The position numbers were made by a program, and so were the translations under genes. DNA of 64,000 nt from Malaya genurostris (Eukaryota > Arthropoda > Insecta > Diptera > Culicidae): assembly GCF_030247185.1 (NCBI RefSeq), contig NC_080571.1:160924352-160988351 (forward strand), in the 5' to 3' direction. The notes beneath the pieces are model-generated. The model had not been told where the DNA came from, ran no database searches, and saw only the letters and a list, made by a program, of their open reading frames with translations. Positions within the stretch are counted from its first letter, which is position 1; each line of letters opens with the position of its first letter. Positions 11,252 to 23,774 of this stretch are shown in pieces.

Positions 11252-12351
11252 ACGCAACTAGTCTCAGCGGAAAAACAAGAAACAAATGGACACTGGCAAT
11301 AATAATACTAGAAATACAAATTTAATTTTGATACAAAGTCCGCTGAGATTCTATTTATTCATGGTTTGATGTGCAATTTATTAAAGTGGAATCCCAGTGG
11401 AAAAGATTTCCTTTTAAGGGATCCACAATTTAATTACTACGCTATGTTGGAAAGAAAGTACAAATATTTTAGGTAATTAGTTATTAATATGAAATACTGT
11501 TGACGATAAATACATTACATTATAAATACATTACATTATAAAAGGTTTGCTAATGACACCAGCTAGAAACAATTTTTCGCGCCCACTCTGTCTGCAGCAG
11601 AGATGCCAGATATTTTCATAGAAAATCTGTATTGCTTTGTATAAAAAATCTGTATTATTCACTAATAAAATGAAATACTAATAAAATGGTTGTAGAATGA
11701 TAGACTCAAACAGTAGTTGCCGCGCTCACAATAATATTCAACGACGAAAATTTTTTTATCCACAACAATTGAATTGTAATTCCATAAATCTCGGTTGATT
11801 TTGCAGAAGGCCGTAAGGGCAAGTGACAATTATCTTTGTTTACTCTTTCTTTTGATTATTGTAAGAAAGTGAACAAAGAGAAACTGTCACTTGCTCTTAT
11901 GGCCTTCTGAAAAATTTACCGAGTTATTTATCTAGTTTGAAATTGTTGATTTCATTATTTGACATACAATTTCTACGCCCAATATGCAACGTCAAGTTGG
12001 GTCATACAGCTCGCAGTTTGACGGTAAAGTTTCATGATGCAATTACTTCCTTGAATATCAGTTCAAATTGTTTTCAAATTATAATATAAATGGATTTCAC
12101 AACAGATTCTCATATCAATTTGTGATTCCTTCATTGATTGACAGACTTTTATCTCGTCACTGGAATCAAATACTAGAAGATAGCTCAGACAGAAAAGTTT
12201 AATTTCTTCTTTGATACTTTTTGTGAAATCTGAATAAATCTGTATTAAATTGAGGAAATCTGTATAAAATCCGAACTCTGTATTAAATCTGTATGAGCAT
12301 GTAAACATCTGTATAATACATACAGATAAATCTGTATAAATAGCATCTCTG
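11252..12351 (+). repeat. Segmental block A', with intact hAT-type MITE
   Basis: Second, uninterrupted copy of block A. Its MITE (11598-12351) has both ends, CAGAGATGCC and GCATCTCTG, flanked by GTCTGCAG (11590-11597) and GCCTGCAG (12352-12359), an 8-bp TSD with one change. The small fold-back is at 11789-11923. Confidence 0.85.
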
Positions 12352-12360
12352 GCCTGCAGC

Positions 12361-13050
12361 TTTAGGGCATTTTCAGTAGTGTTCTAGTTCTAGATGCATA
12401 ATTTATGTCAGTTACAAAATTTAAATCTTGATTTTATTGCAAGAAAAATTGGCAGCTCCAGCTGTGTTTCACTCTACATCGTAGACCAGTTTTAAATTTG
12501 ACAGAAGAACTGGTCGAATAAATAAAGCTAGAACGGCTTGCTGGGAAAACGTTTGTTCCAGTTTCTGCTCTATTATAGATCTTCCATATAGAACTTGCTG
12601 AATTTGCTCTTTGAGTTGAGAATAATCTGCAGTTTAAGGGCACATTCAGTAGTGTTCTAGTTCTAGATGCATAATTTATGCCAGTTAATAATTTAACTCT
12701 AAATTTTATAACTAGAAAAACTGGCAACCCCAGCAGTGTTTTACTCGTGTTTCAAATATACAAAAAATAGAACGGCAGCGTAGACCAGTTTTAAATTGAA
12801 CAGAATAACTGGTCGAATAAATAAAAATAGAACGGCTTGCTGGGGATACGTTTGTTCCAGTTTCTGTTCTATTATGGATATTCCATATAGAACTTTTAAC
12901 TGCTGAATTTGCTCTAAGGGCATATTCAGGAGTGTTCTAGTTCTAGATGCATAATTTATGCCAGTTTTAAAATTTAAATCTAGAAATTATAACAAAATAA
13001 ACTGGCAGCCCCAGCAGCGTTTTATCTGTGTTTCAAATATAGAAAAAATC
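12361..13050 (-). repeat. Tandem array of three L-type MITE units
   Basis: Units start at about 12361 (tttagggcattttcag), 12633 (tttaagggcacattcag) and 12914 (taagggcatattcagg). The first two hold the full cycle tagaactagaacac ... gcagattcagc in reverse; the third stops half way. Units differ by many substitutions and small gaps, so the array is old. Confidence 0.75.
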
Positions 13051-13089
13051 AGTCCGGTGGCAACAATAAGGCGCTCCAGCTAGTGCTAA

Positions 13090-13410
13090 CGTAACCAACA
13101 TCTTAGTCCTTCGGGGCCATCAAAGCTAGCAAGTCAGTGAGAGCAAAGTAAACAAAATGAAGTAAAATACAACACTTCATTGATTGTGAAAGAAGTCACT
13201 ATTACAATTTGGCAGCGCACGTTTCATAACGGTATCACATTTATAATCAAACATAAAAAAATCAACTTTCAAAGCTAAATATCACAGATATTTAGCAACA
13301 ACGAACTTATATGCTTCTTCGTTGTTTTCGTCTTTGCGGAAAAGATGATGGTCACGAAAACATGGCGGCCTAGCAGGGACTTGGAAAAAATAGAACGGCA
13401 GTGTATACCA
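13090..13410 (+). repeat. Segmental block B', second copy
   Basis: Copy of 10713-11033. It ends at gtatacca, where the first copy continues into the rest of the L element. Here the next bases are the coding tail at 13411. Confidence 0.85.
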
Positions 13411-13509
13411 ACAATAAGAATGATATGTCAAGAACCAATAATCAAACGATACCTTGCTCAAAAAATTGCTAATTTAAAGAAAGCTGCACTTGCGAAGATG
13501 TCTCAATAG
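13411..13509 (+). pseudogene. 3' end of a BEN-domain-like gene (copy 1)
   Basis: The frame ATA AGA ATG ATA TGT ... reads IRMICQEPIIKRYLAQKIAN and then a basic helix-like tail LKKAALAKMSQ before TAG at 13507-13509. The first bases (aacaataagaatgatat) equal the point where exon 4 of the downstream gene copy is broken at 26978-26994, and the reading frame is the same. I read this as the terminal coding segment of an upstream paralog whose other exons were lost to blocks A/B and MITE insertions. The 3' flank to 13860 is AT-rich and resembles 27966-28060, the matching flank of copy 2. Function of the tail is unknown. Confidence 0.45.
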
Positions 13510-14582
13510 TCCTAATGAGCAATTATTTTCAACGCGTTTGATAAATGTTTTCGTGGAATTTATTTCAACATACGAATTTACTGTTTGTGCCATGTATGAA
13601 AAGTACATTTAAAGCTTGCATAGCATATAACATGAAAAAAAAAGAAAAAAACACATGAACACTAGGCTGTACGAGAGAAGAACAAAACTATTATGTACAA
13701 TAATTGTTTTCTTAGAATTAGTTCAATACTTATATAAATAGCATATAATCAAACGATTATATATTCAATAACAATATCAAAAATTCTTTCAATGATAAGT
13801 TTACTGTTCGTATGGTTCATGCGAAGAAAATTTCATATGAAATAACATTTTATTTACTCTTGTTACGTACGGTTTTCGTATATCTCTACTGGTGGCTGCT
13901 TTTCAGCTCCGGACCACCAGTTCAGGGTCGTATACCTTTTTGGTCTCCGAAGAAATTTCACTTCACTGCTCGGTTTAGGGCGGACTTCTCTTCCCACCTG
14001 TGGTCACTGAGCGAATCGTTTGCGGCGGAAACAAGTTACACAAAAAAAACATGGACGACACAGCTTGTATAAAAAGAAAGACCGTACAATTTCTAACTTT
14101 TTAAACACTATATTGTATCTATTCATTAATAGTTTTACTTGCGTAAGTTTATATAGTGAACGTCTTATCTCAGCTCTCCGTTGCGGCCGTGATGATCGTT
14201 GGTCGAATTGTTGATCTCGACGGGCGGGACGGCACTGGCTTCGGGGCGGTGTGACGGCAACTCGTCTTCAGATGAAGCTCGGCCTTTCTGTAGCGGAGGC
14301 CTTCGTTCCGAGGATAATACCCGGAGAGTGGTACTGCACGTACTATTTTCTTTGTTTTACCGCAAATGCACACACAAAGGCACACACGGCTAACAGCAAA
14401 CGAACTTATCCGGCAAACTTAACCGGTCTATTGCACTTGTCCCGAAAAAAAAAACGTTCGTGGGATACCTTCGGTACTCATCCCTTCGGATCCACTTAAA
14501 CCAGAATTCAAACGGAACGAAACGGATTGTCACTTTTTGGTAGGTGACACGCCAATACTCTCTCGGGTCAACAAAATACTAG

Positions 14583-15827
14583 CACAGACTAACAGACATG
14601 ACAGTATGAGTAAATTCTAATAAAAATTATTTTTCGTGATGCGCTAGTTCCACCTATATTGTACTGCGCGAACTATTTACTATCTGTACACCCCTTGTGT
14701 TATGTAAAAGTTTTTTTACTAGTTGGTTTCCCCTCGTTTGTCAACACCGATCAGCTGCTTGCAGGGATGCCTGATTTAATCAAAATATTTGAAAATGAAT
14801 CGTCCCAATGATTTATTGGATTACGTTGATAATATATTTAACTTTTTCTTGATGTTGGAGGGTAACCATTTATTCGACTCAAATTTGTTCATCTAGACTA
14901 TTTTTTATTGTGTTGGTAGTTTTCACCCGAAATTAAGTGGCGGCAGACCAGAAGCAAGTAAATATTGTAACAAAACGGGTTCGAATTTTTATTGAGTTGG
15001 AGGTTGAGAAGTAGGCGCAATTATGTATATAGTTTAGGCAATATCAAAGATAAACTCAAGATAGAGTAGTCTGCGATTTCTTAGGTATCATTTGAATAGG
15101 ACCCCTCGATGAGCTCGGTTCACTGTCAATTTGAGTATTTTGAAGCAAAACAACAAGTGTCTGATCACTAGATGCGTCGTAACTATGACAATGATTGTTT
15201 ATGTTTGGAAAAATATCAAGTTACAGTATGAACGATATTGAGAAATTTCGCTTTATATCAGTGATTCTTAGAATAAGAAAGTGAAAACTACTTAGAACCA
15301 TTGTCTAGAATTTATTTAGTTTGTTATAGCCTCATCCCATGAAGCATCAGTTGTGGCAAGAAATCATTATATGCTGAATGTAAACATATGTGTGCTTCCT
15401 TTCTAACTTGTATTGTTTCCATGGCATTTTGTCGGAACTAGTCGACGCTTGTTAACGGAGGGTCAATAAAATTACATTATTACTGAACCAACTGGTTCAC
15501 GATTACTGACCCAACATTTCTCAATGAAACGTATGGAACATTGTAATCTTCAGTTTATCTTTGGCAATATGTATTAAATCTGTATCCTGCATGAAATTCG
15601 CATGGACGTATACAAATCAATACATTACAGGTAATTCTGTATGAATGGCAACTCTGTTGGTAAATGAAAAAAATAAAGACAGTCTAGATGACAGACATGA
15701 TGTTTTTGATAGGGTAACGTGGCGCCATCATGACACATGTGAGTACTGTCCCAAATAATGGAATATTCGAAATGACCGTTAAAATGATTGAAGAATCAAA
15801 TTTGAGTGTCCTGTCTGTTAGTCTGTG
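14583..15827. mobile_element. CACAGACTAACAG element, long copy
   Basis: 1245 bases from CACAGACTAACAGACATGAC to CTGTCTGTTAGTCTGTG, flanked by ATACTAG at 14576-14582 and 15828-15834 (8 bp if the next C is counted). There is no ORF over 100 codons. The copy at 21988-22577 shares about 350 bases at the left end and 215 at the right but lacks the middle. A 7-8-bp TSD fits P- or hAT-like elements. Confidence 0.85.
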
Positions 15828-16185
15828 ATACTAGCTCCCGCTCAAGGGTTTCCCGCGTTTTTATCGGCTTGCTGTCCATTTTCCATCCCACCGCCACCTT
15901 CAAAGCAGGCCACCCCGAATTTTATGGTGCGATGATGACGAAGATAACGGCGATAACAGTGTGTGGACAGATGATGGTTACAATGATTTATCGTTTGTGT
16001 TTCAGGTTGGTGTCTTGGATTATATTAGTACCTACAAAATTTGTTTCCTTTTATTGTATTAATATGTGATATGATTTGATATATGAATTGTATTGAGCAA
16101 TAACAAAGATATATATAAATTGATGGATATAAATAAATAAATAAATAGTTTTGAATACAATATATAATTTAATAATGAATATGTA

Positions 16186-17110
16186 CAGGGTGATTTTTTA
16201 AGAGCTTGAGAACTTTTTTAAACAATAAAACCCATAAAATTTGCAAAATGTCATCGGTTCTTTATTTTAAACGTTAGATTGGTACATGACATTTACTTTT
16301 TGAAGATAATTTCATTTAAATGTTGACCGCGGCTGCGTTTTAGGTGGTCCATTCGGAAAGTCCGCTTTTTTATCGACAAATTTTGTTCAGCGATGAGGCT
16401 CATTTCTGGTTGAATGGCTACGTAAATAAGCAAAATTGCCGGATTTGGAGTGAAGAGCAACCAGAAGCCGTTCAAGAACTGCCCATGCATCCCGAAAAAT
16501 GCGCTGTTTGGTGTGGTTTGTACGCTGGTGGAATCATTGGACCGTATTTTTTCAAAGATGCTGTTGGACGCAACGTTACAGTGAATGGCGATCGCTATCG
16601 TTCGATGCTAACAAACTTTTTGTTGCCAAAAATGGAAGAACTGAACTTGGTTGACATGTGGTTTCAACAAGATGGCGCTACATGCCACACAGCTCGCGAT
16701 TCTATGGCCATTTTGAGGGAAAACTTCGGAGAACAATTCATCTCAAGAAATGGACCGGTAAGTTGGCCACCAAGATCATGCGATTTGACGCCTTTAGACT
16801 ATTTTTTGTGGGGCTACGTCAAGTCTAAAGTCTACAGAAATAAGCCAGTAACTATTCCAGCTTTGGAAGACAACATTTCCGAAGAAATTCGGGCTATTCC
16901 GGCCGAAATGCTCGAAAAAGTTGCCCAAAATTGGACTTTCCGAATGGACCACCTAAGACGCAGCCGCGGTCAACATTTAAATGAAATTATCTTCAAAAAG
17001 TAAATGTCATGTACCAATCTAACGTTTAAAATAAAGAACCGATGAGATTTTGCAAATTTTATGCGTTTTATTGTTTAAAAAAGTTCTCAAGCTCTTAAAA
17101 AATCACCCTA
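16186..17110 (+). mobile_element. DD41D mariner-like element with 178-bp fold-back arms
   Basis: Ends CAGGGTGATTTTTTAAGAGC and GCTCTTAAAAAATCACCCTA are flanked by TA (16184-16185, 17111-17112). The left 178 bases (16186-16363) are an inverted copy of the right 178 (16933-17110), including coding sequence for the transposase C-terminus. The normal 5' end and N-terminal DNA-binding region are gone, replaced by the inverted 3' end. The element therefore still has two matched ends around a partial transposase gene. Confidence 0.85.
16344..17003 (+). CDS. Truncated DD41D (rosa-type) mariner transposase
   Basis: A 219-codon frame holds the catalytic core only. FSDEAHFWLNGY carries the first Asp (residue 17). 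WFQQDGATCHTA carries the second (110). LTPLDYFLWGYVKSKVY carries the third (152), with 41 residues between the second and third, which matches the DD41D 'rosa' group. The paired helix-turn-helix domain expected before the core is missing: the first ~7 residues come from the inverted arm. Catalytic residues are intact and no stop interrupts the core, but without an end-binding domain it is unlikely to work alone. The last 22 codons are also encoded in mirror image on the minus strand at 16293-16360. Confidence 0.85.
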   Translation: MVHSESPLFYRQILFSDEAHFWLNGYVNKQNCRIWSEEQPEAVQELPMHPEKCAVWCGLYAGGIIGPYFFKDAVGRNVTVNGDRYRSMLTNFLLPKMEELNLVDMWFQQDGATCHTARDSMAILRENFGEQFISRNGPVSWPPRSCDLTPLDYFLWGYVKSKVYRNKPVTIPALEDNISEEIRAIPAEMLEKVAQNWTFRMDHLRRSRGQHLNEIIFKK

Positions 17111-17112
17111 TA

Positions 17113-17321
17113 GTAAATAAATGTAAATAATTAAATTTTGAATAAATAAATAAATGTATCGATAAATAAATAAACAGAATATATAATTAAACAAAACCCT
17201 ACTTTGGAAAACCAACCTAAGCTATTAAGCAGAACTTAAACGTGACTCAAACGTGAAAACACGGAGTAGAAACGCGATTGACATTTAAATTCTAGTTAGA
17301 CATTTACTGACAATTGATATA
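17113..17321. other. AT-rich spacer with ataaataaata runs
   Basis: No gene. Simple taaa repeats, like those at 16130-16145 on the other side of the mariner element, so the element inserted in a low-complexity stretch. Confidence 0.6.
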
Positions 17322-19670
17322 CACTAAGGTCTCTTTTTACACGGTTTTTTTTCGCACGGTTTTTTTATACAGGGCTTTTTTTACACGGATTCCGGAATTA
17401 ACACGGTTTTTATTTACACAGTTTTCGCAATTAACACGGTTTCTGATAAGAGTTTAAAAAGAACTGTCATTTGTTTTTTTGAGAAAAATTTATAAAAAGG
17501 GAACAGGTTGTCTGTAGGAAAACGATTATGAGAGTGAATTTAAAGTTTGAAAGTGAACTAAAATCATTCATTCAACAATTCACGGGAGTATTGACTGTCG
17601 TTCCATAAAATGATTAATCAGTCTTCAGATCTTGATTCCCTGTCGTAAATAACACGACAAAGTCTCTTCCGCTCAGTTGTGGTGTATGATGTCAGCATCG
17701 TCATTGATATCATAGAGAATTTCGGAGCGTTGAAGAACTAGTCAAATTTACTTCAACTCTTCATCATATCGAGCAGTGCAGTATTTCATACCCATTTGAA
17801 TGATATAGCTCTAGTAGTATTATGATTTACGCCGATGAAATGAGTTGCTTCAGCATGACACATAGTTAAAGCTCGTATTCGTACTGTATTTTACAGCATT
17901 GTACTGTATTTTCGACTTAAATACTGTGTACTGTTTTTTACCCTCAAATCTACTGTATTTTAACTTGTACTGTATTTTTACACTGAAATGTACTGTATTT
18001 TTTACACTAAAATTTAAAACAGAATTTTAAATCTTCAACGCATCGAATTTCGATCTGTGGCAGTACAAGAACAGTAACAACACGTAGCCAATGTGAATGA
18101 GAACACAACAACAACACACACAATTTTTTTCAATAATAAGTCTTGTTCAGAGCGCGTAACCACAATCAAGCGAAACTTTGATGATTAGAAAAAAGAAAAA
18201 TGTCTCAACCAAAAAGACTCTAAATCAAAATCATTATAAAAAACATCCTCTTCTCAAAAAATGTTATTATTACTTTCGCACATTTTTCAGTTTTTGACGA
18301 ATTTTAAAATGCCCTTAAAAGGAAATAAAAAATAATTGAGTTTATGAACTTGCTTTGAACGATTTGTTTAGTCTTGTTAAGACGTAGAGCCGTATTGAGT
18401 AAGTTTTACATGATATGCGAATACAACTGTGTGATGAAAACCGCGAAAAAGCTACCGCAGAGACGGTACTCGAAGCCGAAAATAGTTCCTATCCTTCTTT
18501 TTGCCAAATAAGCTATCCTGCATGTGAAACATACAAAATAAACGGACTAATTGAGGGCTGAAAAACAAATGGACGCCGTAGGGCCCGAGCACAGCTGAAC
18601 ATGCTCGGTTCTTATGTTCAGCTAGGCAATTTGTATGTGTGTCTCACATGTAGGATAGTTTTATAGGCAAAACGATTTACCCGTATTTGGCTTGCTACGG
18701 GTTTGAGTCCCATCTATGCGGTGGCTTTTTTGCGATTTCCATTACATAGTTGTATTCGCATGTTATTTTTTCAATCTGGTTTCCTCGTAAGATGCTGATC
18801 AAATTTATTTGCTTTTGTTTTTTATTCACTATTTTTAGAAAAAAGCGTACTGTACAATGCACTGTATTTTCAAAGTCAATGTACTGTATTTCCTTAATTT
18901 TTACGCCAAATGTACTGTTTTTTGTAAAAAAATATATACGAGCGTTACACATAGTAATACCTTTTCTAATTTGATTTATATTCATCTCTATGAATTCTTC
19001 CCCTTTAATTCTGTCTCTGCGTGCATAAATCTTCATCTAATACCCATGTCTTCCCACTCAGTTTAGTTGAAAATAACTGTTAAGATCGTTAGTGTTTACT
19101 ACACGTCGCACCTTCGGAATTGAAAAGAACTGATTCTCAAGCTTGATTTGTAGTGAAAGTTTTAGTTTATTGGTGGTATTACTAGCACTTCTTTGGTCGA
19201 ACGTTCTAATTTGAAAGTATTATCGGCTTTTTGAAAACTGAATGCATTATACAGAAGGCATGAGCCATTTAGATTAATTTGCTTGTCGTACAACGCGTTT
19301 TATAAGTGTTCTAATTTTAATTTATCATCCAATGTGTTTTATCAAGTATGACTGGACCCTTCTCGTAACCTTTGGCTGTTTTTTAGATTTCCGTTTTTTT
19401 TTGTTATTGTTTCGGTTACATTTTCACAGTTATATGCAGCTTGTATAAATTTGGGAGTTAAAAAATAAGCTTTTTCCCCTTCAATTTATCAAAAGTTACA
19501 TTTTATCCAAAACAAAACAAACAAATAATCAAATCTACGGTTTTTGGAATTATTACGTCAAATTTTCCACGCGGTTTTTTTTTGAACGGTTTCCGCAATT
19601 AACACGGTTTTCTTTTACACGGATTTTTTTAACACGGCACGTAACCCCCGTGTAAAAAAAGACCTTAGTG
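17322..19670. mobile_element. CACTAAGGTC element with subterminal repeats
   Basis: Starts CACTAAGGTCTCTTTTTACA and ends TAAAAAAAGACCTTAGTG, flanked by TA on each side (17320-17321, 19671-19672). Both subterminal zones carry repeated ttaacacggtttt motifs, four or more per side, typical of transposase-binding arrays. The interior (about 17870-18920) is another repeat rich in gtactgtatttt, itself holding the fold-back at 18409-18768. No transposase frame. Confidence 0.75.
18409..18768. repeat. Fold-back repeat with tRNA-like arms
   Basis: atgcgaatacaactgtgtga (18415) pairs with tacatagttgtattcgcat (ending 18760). Further in, each arm carries a sequence like the TpsiC region of a tRNA (gggtttgagtcccat at 18698, and ggcttcgagtaccgt on the reverse strand near 18466). 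Probably two head-to-head copies of a tRNA-derived repeat. The minus-strand frame at 18695-19036 crosses it and is not a gene. Confidence 0.5.
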
Positions 19671-19693
19671 TACACAAAAATATTACAAAATTT

Positions 19694-21174
<1,481 letters not shown>

Positions 21175-21247
21175 ATATATATATATATATACAAGCTGGA
21201 CTCATTGACCAAAGGAACAACATTGTGACCAAAGAATAACAGGTCAC

Positions 21248-21488
21248 ACCCTTTGCTATATGGTAAGATACAGAAGTAAAATTGGTATAATCAAGTTACA
21301 GTGCCTTTTTTGCATGCTGAACCGATTCCATGTAACATACTTTAGAGAGAACTCGTAGACTTTATGAAGTATTAAAGAATTTGAATATTCAAAAATTTTA
21401 CCTTAGTGAGTCAAAATAAGTGGCGTTCAGTTTAAATCCACACATTTTTTTTTCGAGCTGGAACTAATTCGTGGAGGATCGGATTAAA
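21248..21488. other. 5' flank of the BEN-like gene copy 2
   Basis: The first ~40 bases (tttgctatatggtaagatac) match 28062-28100. The rest is AT-rich with no motif I can defend as a promoter. Confidence 0.4.
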
Positions 21489-21987
21489 ATGCCCTTCAAA
21501 AGAAACTATCGGAAAGCTCTTCAAAAACACGAGAGAGGTGAGAGAAAGTTGCAGATAATTTTGAACCATTTGCTGTATATATAGCATCCTATTTTAGAAA
21601 ATGTGATAAACAGCACCAGTTACAAAAAGCTACCAAAATAACTGCCGATCTGTTGAATGCCGGCGATTCACGAAAAGAGGTAAATATATTTAAATTTTTC
21701 GATAAATTTCAATGAGAATGGGTTAGCGGGTTAACGTAGTAAACTCACACTTATTGATAGGTAATAAGATCTTAAAATGAATTAAAAGGCTTCAAATATT
21801 GGTGTATAGATTGGTGTAGGTTACAAAAATGATGCCTAATTGTTATTTCAGCTAATGATGGTTCTTGGAAAAGCATTAATTGTGTTTGAAACACTGCATA
21901 ATACGGATGTAAATGAGCCGAATGTAAACATTCTAGTTCCTGATGAACGCCGAATCGACCGGCCACTATCTAGCAACGAGCCTGCAC

Positions 21988-22577
21988 CACAGACTAACAG
22001 ACATGACAGTATGAGTAAATTCTTATAAAAAATAATTTTTCGTGATGCACTAGCTCCACCTATATTGTACTGCGCGAACTATTTACTATCTGTACACCCC
22101 TTGTGTTATGTAAAAGTTTTTTTACTAGTTGGTTTCCCCTCGTTTGTCAACACCGATCAGCTGCTTGCAGGGATGCCTGATTTCATCAAAATATTTGAAA
22201 ATGAATCGTCACAATAAATTATTGGATTACGTTGATAAAATATTTAACTTTTTCGCGATGTTGGAAGGTAACCATTTATTTGACTCAACGTTGTTCATCT
22301 AGACTATTTTTTATTGTGTTGGTAGTTTTCACCAGAAATTAAGTGGCGGCAGTGGACGCATACAAATCAATACATTACAGGTAATTCTGTATGAATGGCA
22401 ACTCTGTTGGTAAATGAAAAAAATAAACACAGTCTAGATGACAGACAGGATGTTTTTGATAGGGTAACGTGGCGCCATCATGACACATGTGAGTACTGTC
22501 CCAAATAAAGGAATATTCGAAATGACCGTTAAAATGATTGAAGAATCTAATTTGAGTGTCCTGTCTGTTAGTCTGTG
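21988..22577. mobile_element. CACAGACTAACAG element, short copy in exon 3
   Basis: 590 bases with the same ends as 14583-15827, flanked by CCTGCAC at 21981-21987 and 22578-22584. Removing it with one TSD joins AACGAGCCTGCA to CATCCATCA in an open frame (SNEPA-HPSKLEEG). It is an internal deletion derivative: the central ~650 bases of the long copy are absent. Confidence 0.9.
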
Positions 22578-22738
22578 CCTGCACATCCATCAAAATTGGA
22601 AGAGGGTGCTCAACATGTGAATGCGAATAAAATAATTAAAAAATATCTGGAATTAGCTAAAACATCTTCAGATGACTGTGCCCTTTGGGTGATCAAAGAA
22701 CTTTTCGCACTTAAAGACAAGCAACAACTACCAAGGGT

Positions 22739-23758
22739 ATGTAACTTGAATCTATCACATTCATATCTTGCACACAAACAATGTTCGGATTATTGAAAAA
22801 TTTAAGAATAAAAATTGAAATCAATTTTAATGAATATGCCGCATATGTTATTTTGACTGTACATTAGAAAAGAATGTTTTGTTTATTTCATAATATGAAT
22901 ATTATTCGATAATATGAACCAAATTGAAAGAAAATAATCATTCATGATTTTTGATTTTTTATAACTATTTTCAAGGTTAGTTACTTGGGAAGCTTTCGCG
23001 TACAAACGTGGTTATAGTGATGATGCAATGTTGTTTGAATTTTATCCACTGTCCATTTTATAAAATTTAGGAATAACAATAAAACAGTGCTCCATTTCCT
23101 CCAAGATTTTCGCTTTCTCATAAATAATACGTTAAAGATTAAAATTGCAAAGATGTCAACGGAATCCATCGGTCGTCCCCTCCGGTTCAACATGGCTCAA
23201 CTGCTTTGATGCGATTACTTCGTACAATATTGTTCTTCTCTCTCTTAATCTTAATGTGACCGTTTAGTGAACATTACCGTTCCCTATGTGATTGATCAGC
23301 TTTCCACTGATACTCTTCCATTGACGTTTCATCTGGATTTATCCAAGAACACGAGGTGTTTTCATTTGCCAGTAAACACCTTAAAATTTATGCATCGTGG
23401 ATTATTTATTATCCAGTTAACATTATTAATACTTTTTTTCTTGATACACTATAGAAAACACGAACAGTTAAATTTTACTTACATGAAATAGAACAACTCA
23501 ATCAGATGCCTATTTCTTCAATTGTATCTTTTTTCAAAATAATTTGTTCTCAGCATGAAGACTAGCTTATTTCTGAAGAGTATCTATTAACTAATTACTC
23601 TTTGAGGTGAAATAAATAATGTTTATAGCGGTGTATTCAAATACGAAAATCTGAACACATAAGTTACATGTTCTAGAACAATAACAAAAAATAACCTGCT
23701 CACACATTATGACAAAGTGGTTTACATTTTGTAATGTGCATTGTATAACATCCGTAAG
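22739..23758. other. Intron 3 sequence, left part
   Basis: AT-rich with no repeat matching elsewhere in the window and no coding frame above background. It precedes the nested DD37E elements. Confidence 0.4.
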
Positions 23759-23774
23759 TAACGGGTGGCAACTA

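Noticed and set aside
13054..13068. gtggcaacaataag as a third fragment of the BEN-like gene
   Set aside because: Only 14 bases match and the reading frame does not continue; chance matches of this length are expected in 64 kb.
14170..14499. Overlapping short ORFs in GC-richer DNA as genes
   Set aside because: Open in several frames on both strands, no motif; consistent with composition of an old element.
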